Source of the DNA: Rhodospirillales bacterium
Lineage (GTDB): Bacteria > Pseudomonadota > Alphaproteobacteria > TMED109
Direction of reading: 5' to 3'
Assembly (NCBI GenBank): GCA_009839325.1
Contig: VXPW01000074.1
Location: forward strand, 26,933-69,696
DNA: 42,764 nt
In this document: piece after piece, positions 1 to 8,887 of the stretch
How positions within the stretch are numbered: position 1 is the stretch's first letter
How the letters are laid out: every line of letters begins with the position of its first letter
Translations under genes and position numbers: made by a program
The notes under the pieces: generated by a model
The model's database searches: none
Told to the model about the DNA's origin: nothing
The model's input: only the letters and a program-made list of their open reading frames with translations

Positions 1-135
1 CTGTCCGGGCCCATGCTGGCGGTGGTCAGGGCGTGGCTGGCGGGCGAACAGGTGGACCGAGAGGCGAGCGGGCTCGGAATCCGGGAATGGCGCGAGCTGC
101 ACGCGCTGCTCGGCCGCGAGTTGCCGGACAAGTAG
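1..135 (+). CDS. C-terminal fragment of an unidentified protein
   Basis: The window opens inside a reading frame of 44 codons that ends at a TAG at 133-135. The visible tail is charged and helical in character (LAGEQVDREASGLGIREW, then ELHALLGRELPDK) and has no cysteine, transmembrane segment or motif that I recognise. It converges on the Mrp-like gene, with 9 nt between the two stops and no obvious hairpin between them. The rest of the gene lies outside the window. That this is coding is an inference from the open frame running to the edge and from the tight convergent spacing. Confidence 0.5.
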   Translation: MSGPMLAVVRAWLAGEQVDREASGLGIREWRELHALLGRELPDK

Positions 136-144
136 CCACCGCCC

Positions 145-1251
145 TCACTCGAAGCTGATCTCCGGCATCGGCGCGGTCTCGGTTCGCTTCAACTCCGCGC
201 CTAGCCGCGCAGCCACGGCGACGAACGCCTGCGCCTCGGCGCTCTCGGGCAACGTGGCCACGACCGGCAGGCCCTGGTCGGACGTTTCCCGGATGGAGAG
301 GTGCAGCGGAATGCCGCCCAGGAACGGGACCTGCATGGCTGCCGCCGCCTGCTCGGCGCCGCCGTGGGCGAAGATCTCGGTGCGTTCGCCGCATTTCGGA
401 CATGCGAACCAGCTCATGTTCTCGATGAAACCGAGAACCGGCACGTCGACGCGGCGGAACATGTTCAGCCCCTTGCGCGCATCGATGAGCGCGATGTCCT
501 GAGGCGTGGACACGATGACTGCGCCACGGAGCGGCACGCGTTGCGACATGGTGAGCTGCACGTCCCCGGTGCCGGGCGGCATGTCGACCAGCAGTACGTC
601 GAGTTCACCCCATTCCACGTCGCGGAGCAGCTGCTCCAGCGCGCCCTGGACCATGGGCCCGCGCCAGATCATCGGGCGCTCCTCGTCCACCATGAACCCG
701 ATGGACATGACCTTGATTCCGTAGCCGGCCATCGGTCGGATGCGTTTCCCGTCGATGGATTGCGGCCGGCCCGCGATCCCCATGAGGCGCGGCTGCGAGG
801 GGCCGTAGATGTCAGCGTCCAGGATGCCCACGCGGAGGCCCTGTCGGCTCAGGGCCAGGGCGAGGTTGGACGTGACCGTCGACTTGCCGACGCCGCCCTT
901 GCCGCTGGCGACGGCGATGATCGACTGGACGCCGGGGAGCGAGATCGCCCGCGCGTTCGGCGCCGGTCCCGGTGGCGCCTGCGGCGGGCGTTCGGCGGTC
1001 AGCACCGCGCTCACCGAGGCCACGCCGGGGAGCGAGAGCACGGCCTGCTCGCAGGCGCGGCGAACGATCTCGAGGGCCTTGGCCCGGGCCGGATCGGCCT
1101 CCAGGGCGAAGGCGACGTTGCCGTCCCGGATGGCGATTTCCTGCACCATCCCGAGACTGACGACGTCCTGGTTGCGGGCTGGATCCTTGACGCCGGCTAG
1201 GGCGGAGCGCACTTCGGCTTCGGTGATGGTTGACACGAGCACCTTCCGCAT
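145..1251 (-). CDS. apbC: Mrp/ApbC (NBP35-type) iron-sulfur cluster carrier ATPase
   Basis: This 368-residue P-loop protein belongs to the Mrp/NBP35 family, which holds and transfers Fe-S clusters to apoproteins in the cytosol. Residues 1 to about 90 form the MIP18-like N-terminal domain (TEAEVRSALAGVKDP). A deviant Walker A motif follows (ASGKGGVGKSTVTSNLALAL), then the LDADIYGPSQPRLMG segment, VDMPPGTGDVQLT and the CPKCGE cysteine pair that binds the bridging cluster. I chose the ATG at 1251 because it leads directly into the N-terminal domain. An open frame continues upstream to 1467, but its sequence is low-complexity and unlike the family. A GTG a few codons inside would also be possible. 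No clear Shine-Dalgarno sequence is visible. Confidence 0.95.
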   Translation of the reverse strand: MRKVLVSTITEAEVRSALAGVKDPARNQDVVSLGMVQEIAIRDGNVAFALEADPARAKALEIVRRACEQAVLSLPGVASVSAVLTAERPPQAPPGPAPNARAISLPGVQSIIAVASGKGGVGKSTVTSNLALALSRQGLRVGILDADIYGPSQPRLMGIAGRPQSIDGKRIRPMAGYGIKVMSIGFMVDEERPMIWRGPMVQGALEQLLRDVEWGELDVLLVDMPPGTGDVQLTMSQRVPLRGAVIVSTPQDIALIDARKGLNMFRRVDVPVLGFIENMSWFACPKCGERTEIFAHGGAEQAAAAMQVPFLGGIPLHLSIRETSDQGLPVVATLPESAEAQAFVAVAARLGAELKRTETAPMPEISFE

Positions 1252-1411
1252 GGCCGCAGGGGAAACGCTGTTCGGGCGGCTTGGTGACCCGGACGCTGCC
1301 TGTGGCAAGTCTAATATATGTCCGGCCGCCGGCGCGCCGCGCCGGTAAGCGGGACCTGACCCTGCGGCCCGGCGAGACCGGGCGTGGCCGTGCTCCGAAC
1401 GGGCCGATGCC

Positions 1412-2098
1412 TCAGGTGCCCGGGAACCCGGGATAGCAGGCGCTGTGATCGCCGTCGTGGTTGGCAAATCCCGGACGCGTAAGGATGCCCTTGGGCGCGA
1501 TGTAGCTGCGGATTTCGCGCCGGGGGTGCCGGCTCCGCCACGCCAGGTTGAAGGCCGCGTTCTTCGGAAAGAAGCACATCTCCGAATACGGCAGACGGTC
1601 GTGGATGAACCACGCCAGCGGACGCCAGTCGCGCGTCGCCCGGTACCGATCCGAGTCGATGAACCAGGGGATCACCACGCAGGCCGTGGCACCAACGCAG
1701 CCGTCCGAGTCGTGATGATCCCAGATGTGCTTCGCGTGGGTCTTGGGGTTGCGGGCGCAATTCAGCTTGTGCCGGTTGCCGTACCGGTTGACGGAGGCGT
1801 TGCGAAAGGCGGATCGAATGGTGACATGACCGAAGATGTCGCGCAGCGGCTCCAGAAGATGCTCGCAGAGCCCTCTGCCCGCTTCGATCGCGAGGTCGGG
1901 TTCGTTCGGGACATTGGGGATCCCGTGAACGGCCGAGATCTCGGAGTACAGGAAATCGCGCATGAAGAAGTGTTTCGACAGCCGGACGCGACCAAATTCC
2001 TCCAATACCCTGACGGCGCTGCTGTCGAGCGCCGGTGAATCGACTTCGGAGCGCCGGTCGGCGAAACGTTTCAGGGCACGGAAGCGGTTCCGCTTCAT
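1412..2098 (-). CDS. M15-like (D-Ala-D-Ala carboxypeptidase fold) hypothetical protein
   Basis: The protein has 228 residues. The opening block (LSKHFFMRDFLYSEISAVHG, then a helix ending HLLEPLRDIFGHVTIRSAFR and NASVN) follows the pattern of the M15_3 peptidase family, in which LSxHFxxxEF is followed by a helix and ITSGYRxxxVN. Histidines and aspartates at KHIWDHHDSDGCVGATA occupy the place where the family has its zinc ligands (SxHxxGxAxD), but the spacing is not canonical, so catalysis is uncertain. There is no signal peptide. The ATG at 2098 is preceded by a strong GGAGAGGAGAG ribosome binding site. The frame stays open upstream to 2188 without one. It stands alone between minus-strand neighbours and could be a cell-wall or phage-derived enzyme. 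Confidence 0.6.
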   Translation of the reverse strand: MKRNRFRALKRFADRRSEVDSPALDSSAVRVLEEFGRVRLSKHFFMRDFLYSEISAVHGIPNVPNEPDLAIEAGRGLCEHLLEPLRDIFGHVTIRSAFRNASVNRYGNRHKLNCARNPKTHAKHIWDHHDSDGCVGATACVVIPWFIDSDRYRATRDWRPLAWFIHDRLPYSEMCFFPKNAAFNLAWRSRHPRREIRSYIAPKGILTRPGFANHDGDHSACYPGFPGT

Positions 2099-2301
2099 CT
2101 CTCCTCTCCTCTCCGGGGCGTTGCCGTTCGGCCCCCGGACCATCGGGCGCATGGCGTCGTGCCCCGTGCTTGCCGAGATCACGGGCACAACGGGGGGCCG
2201 CGCCCGTCCCGGGGAGGGCGGGGACGCGGGCCCGGGGAACGCAGGCCGGGCGTACCGTCAATCCGGGCAGGCGATCGCCGGCATACCCGCACGTGACGGA
2301 A

Positions 2302-2829
2302 TCAAGGGTAGAGTTTGCGCCGTTTCTTCGCCGCCCGCGAGGCAACCGATTTCCGCCTGTCGGCCGACAGGCGCTCCAGGTGCGGCTTCAGCCATCGCAT
2401 CAGGCCCCGGTCTGCCATCGCCCAGTCCGACAGGGTCTCGATGGTTGCATTGAGCACGATCCAGTCGTCGTGTGACGACAGGTTCCGCTTCATGATCCTG
2501 AGGGCGCCCGCCCGCTGATCCTGGTCCATGTCGGCGGCCAGCCGTCCGAAGAGCTGGGCGAGGGTCCACTGCGCGGAAGCCTGGTCGAGGCTGCCGACCT
2601 CATTGATCAGCCGGCCGAGGTAAGGGACCAGGAGGTCCCGACGCTGTGCCTCGATGCGCTTGAGCGCGTTCGAGGTGCGGAGCCGGACCACCGGATCCTC
2701 GGAGACGTAGCAGTCGAAGAGCTCGCCGAAGCGATCGGCGTCGGCGAGGACGGTCTCCACGACTTCCAGGGTCCGGCCCAGCGAGTTTGGGTGGCCGCCC
2801 GCCAGCATGTCTTCAAGGCGTTCGGACAT
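2302..2829 (-). CDS. HEAT/ARM-repeat-like hypothetical protein
   Basis: This 175-residue, entirely helical protein has repeating helix pairs that resemble HEAT repeats. Examples are the segment around SEDPVVRLRTSNALKRIEAQ (residues about 43-62), the segment around ASAQWTLAQLFGRLAADM, and the segment SSHDDWIVLNATIETLSDWA. Such folds usually bind other proteins. The C-terminus is strongly basic (RRKSVASRAAKKRRKLYP), which could suggest nucleic-acid contact. There is no signal peptide, membrane segment or catalytic motif. It lies downstream of nrdA in the same direction with a 227-nt gap, so cotranscription is possible but not shown. The function is unknown. Confidence 0.7.
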   Translation of the reverse strand: MSERLEDMLAGGHPNSLGRTLEVVETVLADADRFGELFDCYVSEDPVVRLRTSNALKRIEAQRRDLLVPYLGRLINEVGSLDQASAQWTLAQLFGRLAADMDQDQRAGALRIMKRNLSSHDDWIVLNATIETLSDWAMADRGLMRWLKPHLERLSADRRKSVASRAAKKRRKLYP

Positions 2830-3056
2830 GGTGCGAGTCCGGTGCAGCAGCAGGAGAGAAAGTCGTCGCGAAGCCGCGCGGCCCCGTGCCGATACCGCTT
2901 GCGCCGACCGCGCGTGCCCGTCGGGATATCCGGACGACAGGTCCGGTGCGCACGCGGCGAAGCGGCACGACGCGGGTTCCGCCGGGCGGTCGCCCGGGGG
3001 CCCATGTCAACGACCGTTGAACGGAGGGTTTGCTTGCGGGCCGGGCGGCTCAAGGC

Positions 3057-4922
3057 CTACTGGCAGGCCAGACATTCCTCGTAGTCGACCGGTTCCTCCG
3101 GCGCTGCCGGCGCTTCGACGATGGCGTCCCGGTCGGAGCGCTGGAGCGACATGGACCGGAGGTAGTAGAGGCTCTTCACGCCGCGTTTCCAAGCCTGGAA
3201 GTGCAGGTGATGCAAGTCCCGCTTGTGGACGTTGGCGGGCAGAAACAGGTTCAGCGACTGGGACTGACAGATGTACGGCGCCCGGTCCGCGGCCAGTTCC
3301 ACCACCCAGCGCTGGTCGATCTCGAAGGCGGTGCGGAACACGGCCTTTTCGTCGTCGTCAAGGAAATCCAAGTGCTGGACGGAACCTTGGCGGGTAGTGA
3401 TCGACGACCACACCTCATCGGTGTCGTGGCCCTTCTTCTCCAGCAGTTTCTGGAGGTAGACATTCCGGACCGGAAAGGCGCCCGAGAGGGTCTTGTGAAG
3501 GAAGGCATTCGCCGCAAAGGGCTCGATCCCGGGCGAGGTGCCGCCGCAGATAATCGAGATCGACGCGGTAGGAGCAATCGCGAGCTTGTTCGAAAAACGT
3601 TCCATCGCGCCGGCATCTCTGGCGTCGGGGCAGGGGCCCTTTTCCATGGCGAGGACGCGCGAAGCGGCATCAGCCCGCTCGCGAAGATCCTTGAAAATCT
3701 TTCGGTTCCAGGCCTTGGCCGGGGCGGATTCGAGTGGCAGTCCGTGCGCCTGCAGGAACGAGTGGAACCCCATGACCCCGAGACCCACGCTGCGCTCCCG
3801 CTCCGATGCATACCGCGCGTTGGCCATGGATTCGGGCGCGTTCTGGATGAACCCTTCAAGCACGTTGTCGAGGAACCGCATGACATCCTCGATGAAGAGG
3901 GCGTCGTCTTTCCACTCGTCGTAGCGCTCGAGGTTGACGGACGAGAGACAGCAGGTCGCGGTTCGTTCGCGATCGAGGTGATCCGGACCGGTTGGCAGCG
4001 TGATTTCCGAGCAAAGGTTCGAGGTGCGGACATTGAGGCCCAGGAACCTGTGGTGTTCCGGGACGGACTGGTTCACGTGATCGATGAACAGCATGTACGG
4101 CTCACCCGTTTCCACGCGCGCGGTCAGGATCCGGATCCAGAGCGCACGCGCAGAGACGGACCGGCGTGACCTCTGGTTGCGCGGGCTGATCAGCTCCCAT
4201 TCTTCGTCCGTCTCGACGGCCCGCATAAAGGCGTCAGGAATCACGACACCGTGATGCAAATTGGGTGCCTTGCGGTGGGGGTCGCCGCCGGTGGGACGTC
4301 GGATCTCGATGAACTCCTCGATCTCCGGGTGACTGACGGGCAGGTAAACGGCAGCGCTGCCACGGCGCAGACTTCCCTGGCTGATCGCCAGGGTCAGGGA
4401 GTCCATGACGCGAATAAAGGGGATGATTCCGGACGTCTGTCCGTTCTGGCCGACCTGCTCGCCGATGGAACGCAAGTTCCCCCAGTAGCTGCCGATTCCG
4501 CCGCCGCGCGCGGCGAGCCAGACGTTTTCGTTCCAGAGATCAACGATTCCTTCAAGGCTGTCGCTCGCCTCGTTCAGGAAACAGGAGATCGGAAGTCCGC
4601 GCGACGTGCCTCCGTTGGACAGCACCGGCGTCGATGGCATGAACCAGAGATTGGAAATGTAGTCGTACAGGCGCTGCGCGTGCCCATCGTCATCCGCGAA
4701 CGTGCTGGCGACGCGGGCGAACATGGTCTGGATCGTTTCGTTGGGTAACGTGTAGCGATCCCGGAGAACGGATTTTCCGAACTCGGTGAGGTGGGCATCC
4801 CGGTCGTCGCACGGGGAGACGCGCCACCCTCCAGGGACCTGAATCGCATCCTGATCTCGACCGAAAAGCTTGTCGGGCAGCACTGCTGCAGGGGGCACTC
4901 GCTCTTCGATCATCCCATCCAT
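3057..4922 (-). CDS. nrdA: Ribonucleoside-diphosphate reductase, class I alpha subunit
   Basis: NrdA reduces ribonucleoside diphosphates to deoxy forms, using a radical supplied by the beta subunit NrdB. The catalytic signature NLCSEI, the paired cysteine sites PISCFLN and CCLSSVNL, the conserved IAPTASISIICGGTSPGIEP loop, the radical-relay tyrosines in LYYLRSMS and the C-terminal redox pair ECLACQ are all present. It has about 621 residues, shorter than the E. coli enzyme, and it lacks an N-terminal ATP-cone domain. It is therefore expected to lack that dATP overall-activity switch. No nrdB is found on either side. I used the ATG at 4922. An in-frame TTG at 4940 and an ATG at 4913 are alternatives, and none has a convincing ribosome binding site. 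Confidence 0.96.
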   Translation of the reverse strand: MDGMIEERVPPAAVLPDKLFGRDQDAIQVPGGWRVSPCDDRDAHLTEFGKSVLRDRYTLPNETIQTMFARVASTFADDDGHAQRLYDYISNLWFMPSTPVLSNGGTSRGLPISCFLNEASDSLEGIVDLWNENVWLAARGGGIGSYWGNLRSIGEQVGQNGQTSGIIPFIRVMDSLTLAISQGSLRRGSAAVYLPVSHPEIEEFIEIRRPTGGDPHRKAPNLHHGVVIPDAFMRAVETDEEWELISPRNQRSRRSVSARALWIRILTARVETGEPYMLFIDHVNQSVPEHHRFLGLNVRTSNLCSEITLPTGPDHLDRERTATCCLSSVNLERYDEWKDDALFIEDVMRFLDNVLEGFIQNAPESMANARYASERERSVGLGVMGFHSFLQAHGLPLESAPAKAWNRKIFKDLRERADAASRVLAMEKGPCPDARDAGAMERFSNKLAIAPTASISIICGGTSPGIEPFAANAFLHKTLSGAFPVRNVYLQKLLEKKGHDTDEVWSSITTRQGSVQHLDFLDDDEKAVFRTAFEIDQRWVVELAADRAPYICQSQSLNLFLPANVHKRDLHHLHFQAWKRGVKSLYYLRSMSLQRSDRDAIVEAPAAPEEPVDYEECLACQ

Positions 4923-5388
4923 GTTGCTGTTTTGCCCCAATAATTGCGGTTAAAAGGAGCAAACCCCGCACGACGAGGGGGAATCAAGATATGGACCCCC
5001 TATCGTAGTGGAGTGGAACATGCGGTGCCAGTGACTCTCCCGATCACGAAATTCTTGATGCGTAACCTGATCGGCCAGCGTCCATTCATCTGAACAAATG
5101 GCCACGGCACCGTACCATAAACCGGTGCCCCTTGGAAGGTCCGCAGGAACGGTCCCGCTGGCGAGCGGCAGCTGTCTCAGTTGGCGTCCGGCGAGCGCGC
5201 CCAACGGATGCCCGGGTGCAACTGCTGTCTCCGTTCGGACAGCGAACGCACCCGGTCCTTTTGGCGCTTTCTCCGTCGCCCGAACCGCGGATGACCTCGA
5301 GGCCGGCCACTGGGCGCGGCCGGCCCCGAAACGGGTTGCGCCGGATTCATCCGGCCGACAACGATGTCGGCGACCCACGCTCCCGCGT
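4923..5388. other. 466-nt intergenic region between nrdA and the toxin gene
   Basis: No gene is visible here. The left part must hold the nrdA promoter and includes a partial NrdR-box-like 16-mer at 4982-4997 (AATCAAGATATGGACC). The right part, just downstream of the toxin stop, has three close inverted repeats: GGCCGGCC at 5301-5308 and 5318-5325, GCCGGAT/ATCCGGC at 5340-5355, and GCCGACA/TGTCGGC at 5354-5371. None has a T-tract, so they are hairpin candidates rather than clear intrinsic terminators. Confidence 0.6.
5301..5371. repeat. Cluster of three inverted repeats downstream of the toxin gene
   Basis: Three potential hairpins follow the stop codon of the VapC-type gene, which is read leftward. 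They are an 8-bp stem with a 9-nt loop (5301-5325), a 7-bp stem with a very short loop (5340-5355) and a 7-bp stem with a 4-nt loop (5354-5371). The last two overlap and exclude each other. Their position suits transcript end formation for the toxin-antitoxin mRNA, but no run of T follows any of them. Confidence 0.4.
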
Positions 5389-5775
5389 TCAACACAGCCG
5401 GACCGGTCCCGGGTAACGGGCGACGGTCTTGTCCGCAGTGAGAAGCGTAATGGCCTCAACCTGTGCCTGCGCCACCAGGAGACGGTCGAAGGGGTCGCCA
5501 TGGATTGGCGGGAGCCCATCCACGGCAATGGCATGAGCTCCGGTGATTGCCAACTCGGTGTAACCGTTTTCCAACAGCCCCCGACGCAGCTGGCGGGGCT
5601 CGACAATGAAATCCGCCCGGCCAAGGCTTCGCTTGATGGTCACCTCCCACAGCGACGCGGCACTGACGACCAACTCATTCTCCGGCTGTTCGATCAGGGC
5701 GCAGGCGTCGCCTGGAAGTTGTTCCGGCACCCCCGCCGCCCACAGCAGCAGTTGGGTGTCGAGCAAAAGTCTCAC
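5389..5775 (-). CDS. vapC: PIN-domain toxin, VapC family
   Basis: This 128-residue PIN-domain ribonuclease toxin belongs to the type II class. The acidic metal-binding residues appear in order: [10 protein letters not shown] (D6), [11 protein letters not shown] (E near 44) and [13 protein letters not shown] (two aspartates near 93-97), followed by LLTAD. The GTG start at 5775 overlaps the antitoxin stop by 4 nt (GTGA), so the two are translationally coupled. PIN toxins of this subgroup (LLLDTxxLLW) are commonly paired with Phd/YefM antitoxins, as here. Their usual targets are tRNA or rRNA, but the target of this one cannot be read from sequence. The gene appears intact. Confidence 0.93.
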   Translation of the reverse strand: MRLLLDTQLLLWAAGVPEQLPGDACALIEQPENELVVSAASLWEVTIKRSLGRADFIVEPRQLRRGLLENGYTELAITGAHAIAVDGLPPIHGDPFDRLLVAQAQVEAITLLTADKTVARYPGPVRLC

Positions 5776-6017
5776 TTCGTGCCTTCGAACAGGGCTTGCA
5801 GCTCTCCGGCACCCATGCGGTCGAAGTCGTCCGGCACCGAGATCTGTCCCGACATGAACCCGATGCGCCGCTTGACGCCCGCCCTGGGCGCTTCCACGGC
5901 GGCCACCCTGACCACGGGCTTTCCGGCACGAGCAATGATGAAGGGCTCACCGTTGGCGGCGCCCTCGACAAGACGCGACAGGTTGGTCTTTGCCTCGTGC
6001 ATGTTCACGATGCGCAC
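5772..6017 (-). CDS. Antitoxin, Phd/YefM family
   Basis: This 81-residue antitoxin begins with the classical Phd/YefM N-terminus ([20 protein letters not shown], then [15 protein letters not shown]), which forms the dimeric DNA-binding domain. The C-terminal part ([20 protein letters not shown]) is the acidic tail expected to wrap around the toxin. I chose the GTG at 6017 because a GGAG sequence lies at suitable distance upstream and because it gives the usual family length. The ATG at 6002 would remove the first strand. The antitoxin-toxin complex would be expected to repress its own promoter through the repeats at 6031-6056. Confidence 0.93.
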   Translation of the reverse strand: MRIVNMHEAKTNLSRLVEGAANGEPFIIARAGKPVVRVAAVEAPRAGVKRRIGFMSGQISVPDDFDRMGAGELQALFEGTK

Positions 6018-6345
6018 ATCGAGTCACTCCAGACTTAGTCTACTAGACTTAGTCTATCCTGACCGAGGAATCAACGGCGACTGCCGGCAACCGGAGTCGA
6101 CGCTACGAGAGGCCCGCGCCGCTGCCGTCCAGGAACGTGTTGGTCACCTGACTGACCCGTCACGCCGTCTCTGCGATGGTCACTACACGTCTTCGGCACT
6201 ATTTCACCGAGTGTGGCCGCGAGGTTTCCACGAACGGGGTTCCGGTCGTGCCGGGAGCGCCACCCCTTTGCAAATCGGCAGGTCTCGGCTACAAACGAGC
6301 CCGGCCCACACGATCCGGCGTTGGCCTAGGACCCCTCTGCACCAC
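6018..6345. other. 328-nt divergent intergenic region, antitoxin / petA
   Basis: The region must carry promoters in both directions. The antitoxin side holds a duplicated 12-nt palindromic element (6031-6056), which is AT-rich against the GC-rich surroundings. The remainder up to petA has no open frame, repeat or RNA gene that I can support. Confidence 0.6.
6031..6056. promoter_or_regulatory. Tandem palindromic operator of the toxin-antitoxin operon
   Basis: Two identical copies of AGACTTAGTCTA (6031-6042 and 6045-6056) are separated by 2 nt. Each contains the odd-centred palindrome AGACT-T-AGTCT. The pair lies 14 nt upstream of the antitoxin start. Phd/YefM antitoxins bind paired palindromes at this position to autorepress. 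The assignment as operator is inferred from position and symmetry. Confidence 0.75.
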
Positions 6346-6873
6346 ATGTCGAATCCAGCTGCTCCAGCGGCGGCTTCAAGCCGCCGCGACTTCCTCAACG
6401 TTGCGTCCGGTGCGTTCGGCGCCGTAGCCGCAGGCTGCGCAACCTGGCCGCTAATCGATCAGATGAATCCGTCGGCCGACGTCCAGGCGATGGCCACGGT
6501 GGACATCGATCTGACCGGCCTCGAACCGGGCACCAGCCGCACCGTGTTGTGGCGCGGAGCCCCTGTGTTCGTGCGTTACCGGACACCTGAAGAAATAGAG
6601 CAGGCCGCTCAGGATGACTCCGCTGATCTGCCCGATCCGGCGACGGACGCCAGCCGGGCGCAGGATCCCCGTTTCCTGGTACTGGTCGGGGTGTGCACCC
6701 ATCTCGGATGCATTCCGATCGGCGACGGGCAAGGCGAATACCAGGGCTGGTTCTGCCCCTGCCACGGCTCGCACTACGACACGTCGGGCCGTATCCGGAA
6801 AGGCCCGGCTCCCAAGAATCTCGCCGTGCCGCCGTACCGTTTCGTAGACGACACGACGATCCGGGTGGGCTGA
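6346..6873 (+). CDS. petA: Ubiquinol-cytochrome c reductase Rieske iron-sulfur subunit
   Basis: This is the Rieske subunit of the cytochrome bc1 complex, which takes an electron from ubiquinol at the Qo site and passes it to cytochrome c1 on the periplasmic side. The 175-residue protein begins with a twin-arginine type N-terminus ([19 protein letters not shown]) that also serves as the membrane anchor. The 2Fe-2S ligands are in CTHLGCIP and [10 protein letters not shown] chose the ATG at 6346 because it sits just before the twin-arginine motif. The frame is open much further upstream, but only as a shadow of other sequence. It is the first gene of petABC, with petB starting 5 nt after its stop. 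Confidence 0.97.
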   Translation: MSNPAAPAAASSRRDFLNVASGAFGAVAAGCATWPLIDQMNPSADVQAMATVDIDLTGLEPGTSRTVLWRGAPVFVRYRTPEEIEQAAQDDSADLPDPATDASRAQDPRFLVLVGVCTHLGCIPIGDGQGEYQGWFCPCHGSHYDTSGRIRKGPAPKNLAVPPYRFVDDTTIRVG

Positions 6874-6878
6874 GCGCT

Positions 6879-8099
6879 ATGCAGACTACCGGTCTCGTAT
6901 CGCGGATTGTGCGCTGGATCGACTACCGCCTGCCGGTGTTCTCGGCTGCGCGGCATTCGCTGATCGAGTACCGCACGCCTCGCAACCTGAACGCATTCTG
7001 GAACTTCGGCTCCCTCGCCGGGTTCTTCCTCGTGGTGCAGATCATTACCGGCGTCGTGCTGGCCATGCACTACACGCCGCATGTCGACCACGCCTTCGAC
7101 AGCGTGCAGCACATCATGCGGGACGTGAACTACGGCTGGTTGATCAGGTCCGTACACGCCAACGGGGCCTCGTTCTTCTTCATTTGCGTCTACATCCACA
7201 TCTTCCGGGGGCTCTACTACGGCTCGTACAAGGAACCCCGGGAACTGCTGTGGTGGCTCGGCATCATCATCCTGATCGTGATGATGATGAGCGCGTTCCT
7301 GGGGTACGTGCTGCCGTGGGGCCAGATGAGCTTCTGGGGCGCCACGGTCATTACCAATCTCTTCTCGGCGATACCGGCCATCGGTCCGGCCATCGTCGAA
7401 TGGCTGTGGGGCGGATTCTCGGTCGACAATCCGACGCTGAACCGCTTCTTCTCGCTCCACTACCTCTTGCCGTTCGTCATCGTCGCGCTGGTGTTTCTCC
7501 ACATCGTCGCCCTGCACCGGCACGGTTCGAACAATCCTCTCGGCGTCAATCCCGGCGCGCCGCGGGACACGATTCCGTTCCACCCGTACTACACGGTGAA
7601 GGACCTGGTCGGTCTGGGCATGGCGCTCGTCTTCTTCGCCGGCGTGGTGTTCTACGCCCCGGACAGCCTTGGCCATCCCGACAACTACATCCCGGCCGAT
7701 CCGCTCCGGACGCCGCCGCACATCGTGCCCGAATGGTACTTCCTGCCGTTCTACGCCATTCTCCGAGCTGTCCCGCACAAGCTGGGCGGCGTCATCGCGA
7801 TGTTCGGTGCGGTCTTCGTCCTGTTTGCGCTGCCGTGGCTGGACAGTTCACGAGTCCGGAGCGCCGCGTTCCGGCCGGTCTACCGGTGGCTGTTCTGGCT
7901 GTTCGCGGGCAACACGGTGTTGCTCGGCTGGATCGGTGCGAATCCGCCGGAGGGCATCTACATCACGATCGGAAGGATCGCGACGATCTACTATTTCGCG
8001 CACTTCCTGGTGCTGATGCCGGTGATCGGCCGGATCGAACGTTCCCGACAGTTGCCCGAAAGCATCTATGGCCACAAGCACGGGAGCCAGGGCCCATGA
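6879..8099 (+). CDS. petB: Cytochrome b of the bc1 complex
   Basis: The integral-membrane subunit carries both b hemes and the Qo and Qi quinone sites. Two pairs of heme-ligand histidines, each separated by 13 residues, are visible (in [19 protein letters not shown] and in [20 protein letters not shown]). The Qo-site PEWY motif appears in [16 protein letters not shown], and [19 protein letters not shown] is present. At 406 residues it is a full-length, unsplit bacterial cytochrome b with about eight transmembrane helices. It ends in an ATGA overlap with petC, as is common for translationally coupled complex subunits. Confidence 0.98.
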   Translation: MQTTGLVSRIVRWIDYRLPVFSAARHSLIEYRTPRNLNAFWNFGSLAGFFLVVQIITGVVLAMHYTPHVDHAFDSVQHIMRDVNYGWLIRSVHANGASFFFICVYIHIFRGLYYGSYKEPRELLWWLGIIILIVMMMSAFLGYVLPWGQMSFWGATVITNLFSAIPAIGPAIVEWLWGGFSVDNPTLNRFFSLHYLLPFVIVALVFLHIVALHRHGSNNPLGVNPGAPRDTIPFHPYYTVKDLVGLGMALVFFAGVVFYAPDSLGHPDNYIPADPLRTPPHIVPEWYFLPFYAILRAVPHKLGGVIAMFGAVFVLFALPWLDSSRVRSAAFRPVYRWLFWLFAGNTVLLGWIGANPPEGIYITIGRIATIYYFAHFLVLMPVIGRIERSRQLPESIYGHKHGSQGP

Positions 8100-8875
8100 C
8101 GCGCCCGGGGGTACTGTTTGCCGCGGCACTGCTGGCGGCCTTGCAGGTCGGGCAGGTCGCCCGGGCCGCGACCGACGGCCTCGCTCCGCCGGCCGTTGAG
8201 TTTTCGTTTGACGGGCCGTTCGGCCGGATCGACCGCGCCGCGGCGATCCGCGGCTTCGAGGTGTACCGGAACGTCTGCGCGACCTGCCACGGACTCCGGT
8301 TCATGGCGTGGCGCAACCTGGGTGACCTGGGCTTCACCGAGGACGACATACGTCGCATGGCATCGGAGACGCTGGTCACGGACGGGCCGGATGACTTGGG
8401 CGAGATGTTCGAGCGGCCCGGCCGTCCCTCCGACCCCCTGATCACCGAGCCGTTCGCGAACGCGAATGCCGCGGCGGCGGCCAACAACGGCGTCGCGCCG
8501 CCGGATCTCTCGCTCAAGGTGCTGGAACGCGGCGCGCCCTACGTCTATGCGATCCTCATCGGCTACGAGGATCCGCCGGACGGGGTCGACCCGGGGTCTT
8601 CGTACTACAACCCGTACTTTCCGGGATCCGTCATCGCGATGCCGAAGCCGCTCTGGGGCGAGGACGTCACGTACGCGGACGGCACCGAGGCGACCATCGA
8701 ACAGGAAGCTCACGACGTGACGACGTTCCTCGCCTGGGCGGCTGACCCGACTGCGGACGAGCGGAAGCGCATGGGTCTGCGGGTGCTGATCTTCCTGGTG
8801 GTCATGACGGGTGTGTTCTACGCGACCTACCGGCGCACCTGGGTGCCGGTCAAACGCGGCGATGATGACCTTTGA
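8096..8875 (+). CDS. petC: Cytochrome c1 of the bc1 complex
   Basis: This 259-residue c-type cytochrome accepts electrons from the Rieske protein and reduces soluble or membrane cytochrome c. It has a cleavable signal peptide (residues 1 to about 24, ending QVARAA), the heme-binding CATCH motif in [14 protein letters not shown], the methionine axial ligand in [11 protein letters not shown], and a single C-terminal transmembrane anchor ([16 protein letters not shown]) followed by positive residues. It overlaps the petB stop by 4 nt. The gene converges on mtnP with only 12 nt between the stops and no visible terminator. Confidence 0.97.
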   Translation: MTRPGVLFAAALLAALQVGQVARAATDGLAPPAVEFSFDGPFGRIDRAAAIRGFEVYRNVCATCHGLRFMAWRNLGDLGFTEDDIRRMASETLVTDGPDDLGEMFERPGRPSDPLITEPFANANAAAAANNGVAPPDLSLKVLERGAPYVYAILIGYEDPPDGVDPGSSYYNPYFPGSVIAMPKPLWGEDVTYADGTEATIEQEAHDVTTFLAWAADPTADERKRMGLRVLIFLVVMTGVFYATYRRTWVPVKRGDDDL

Positions 8876-8887
8876 TGGCGAGGCGGG

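Noticed and set aside
1252-1467. N-terminal extension of the Mrp/ApbC gene
   Set aside because: The extra 72 residues are compositionally biased, unlike the family, and run over the stop of the neighbouring gene.
5301-5371. Intrinsic terminator for the toxin-antitoxin operon
   Set aside because: Hairpins are present but no T-tract follows, so they are listed only as inverted repeats.
5098-6345. Long plus-strand frame leading into petA from 5098
   Set aside because: It runs antisense through the toxin-antitoxin genes. The petA twin-arginine signal starts at 6346.
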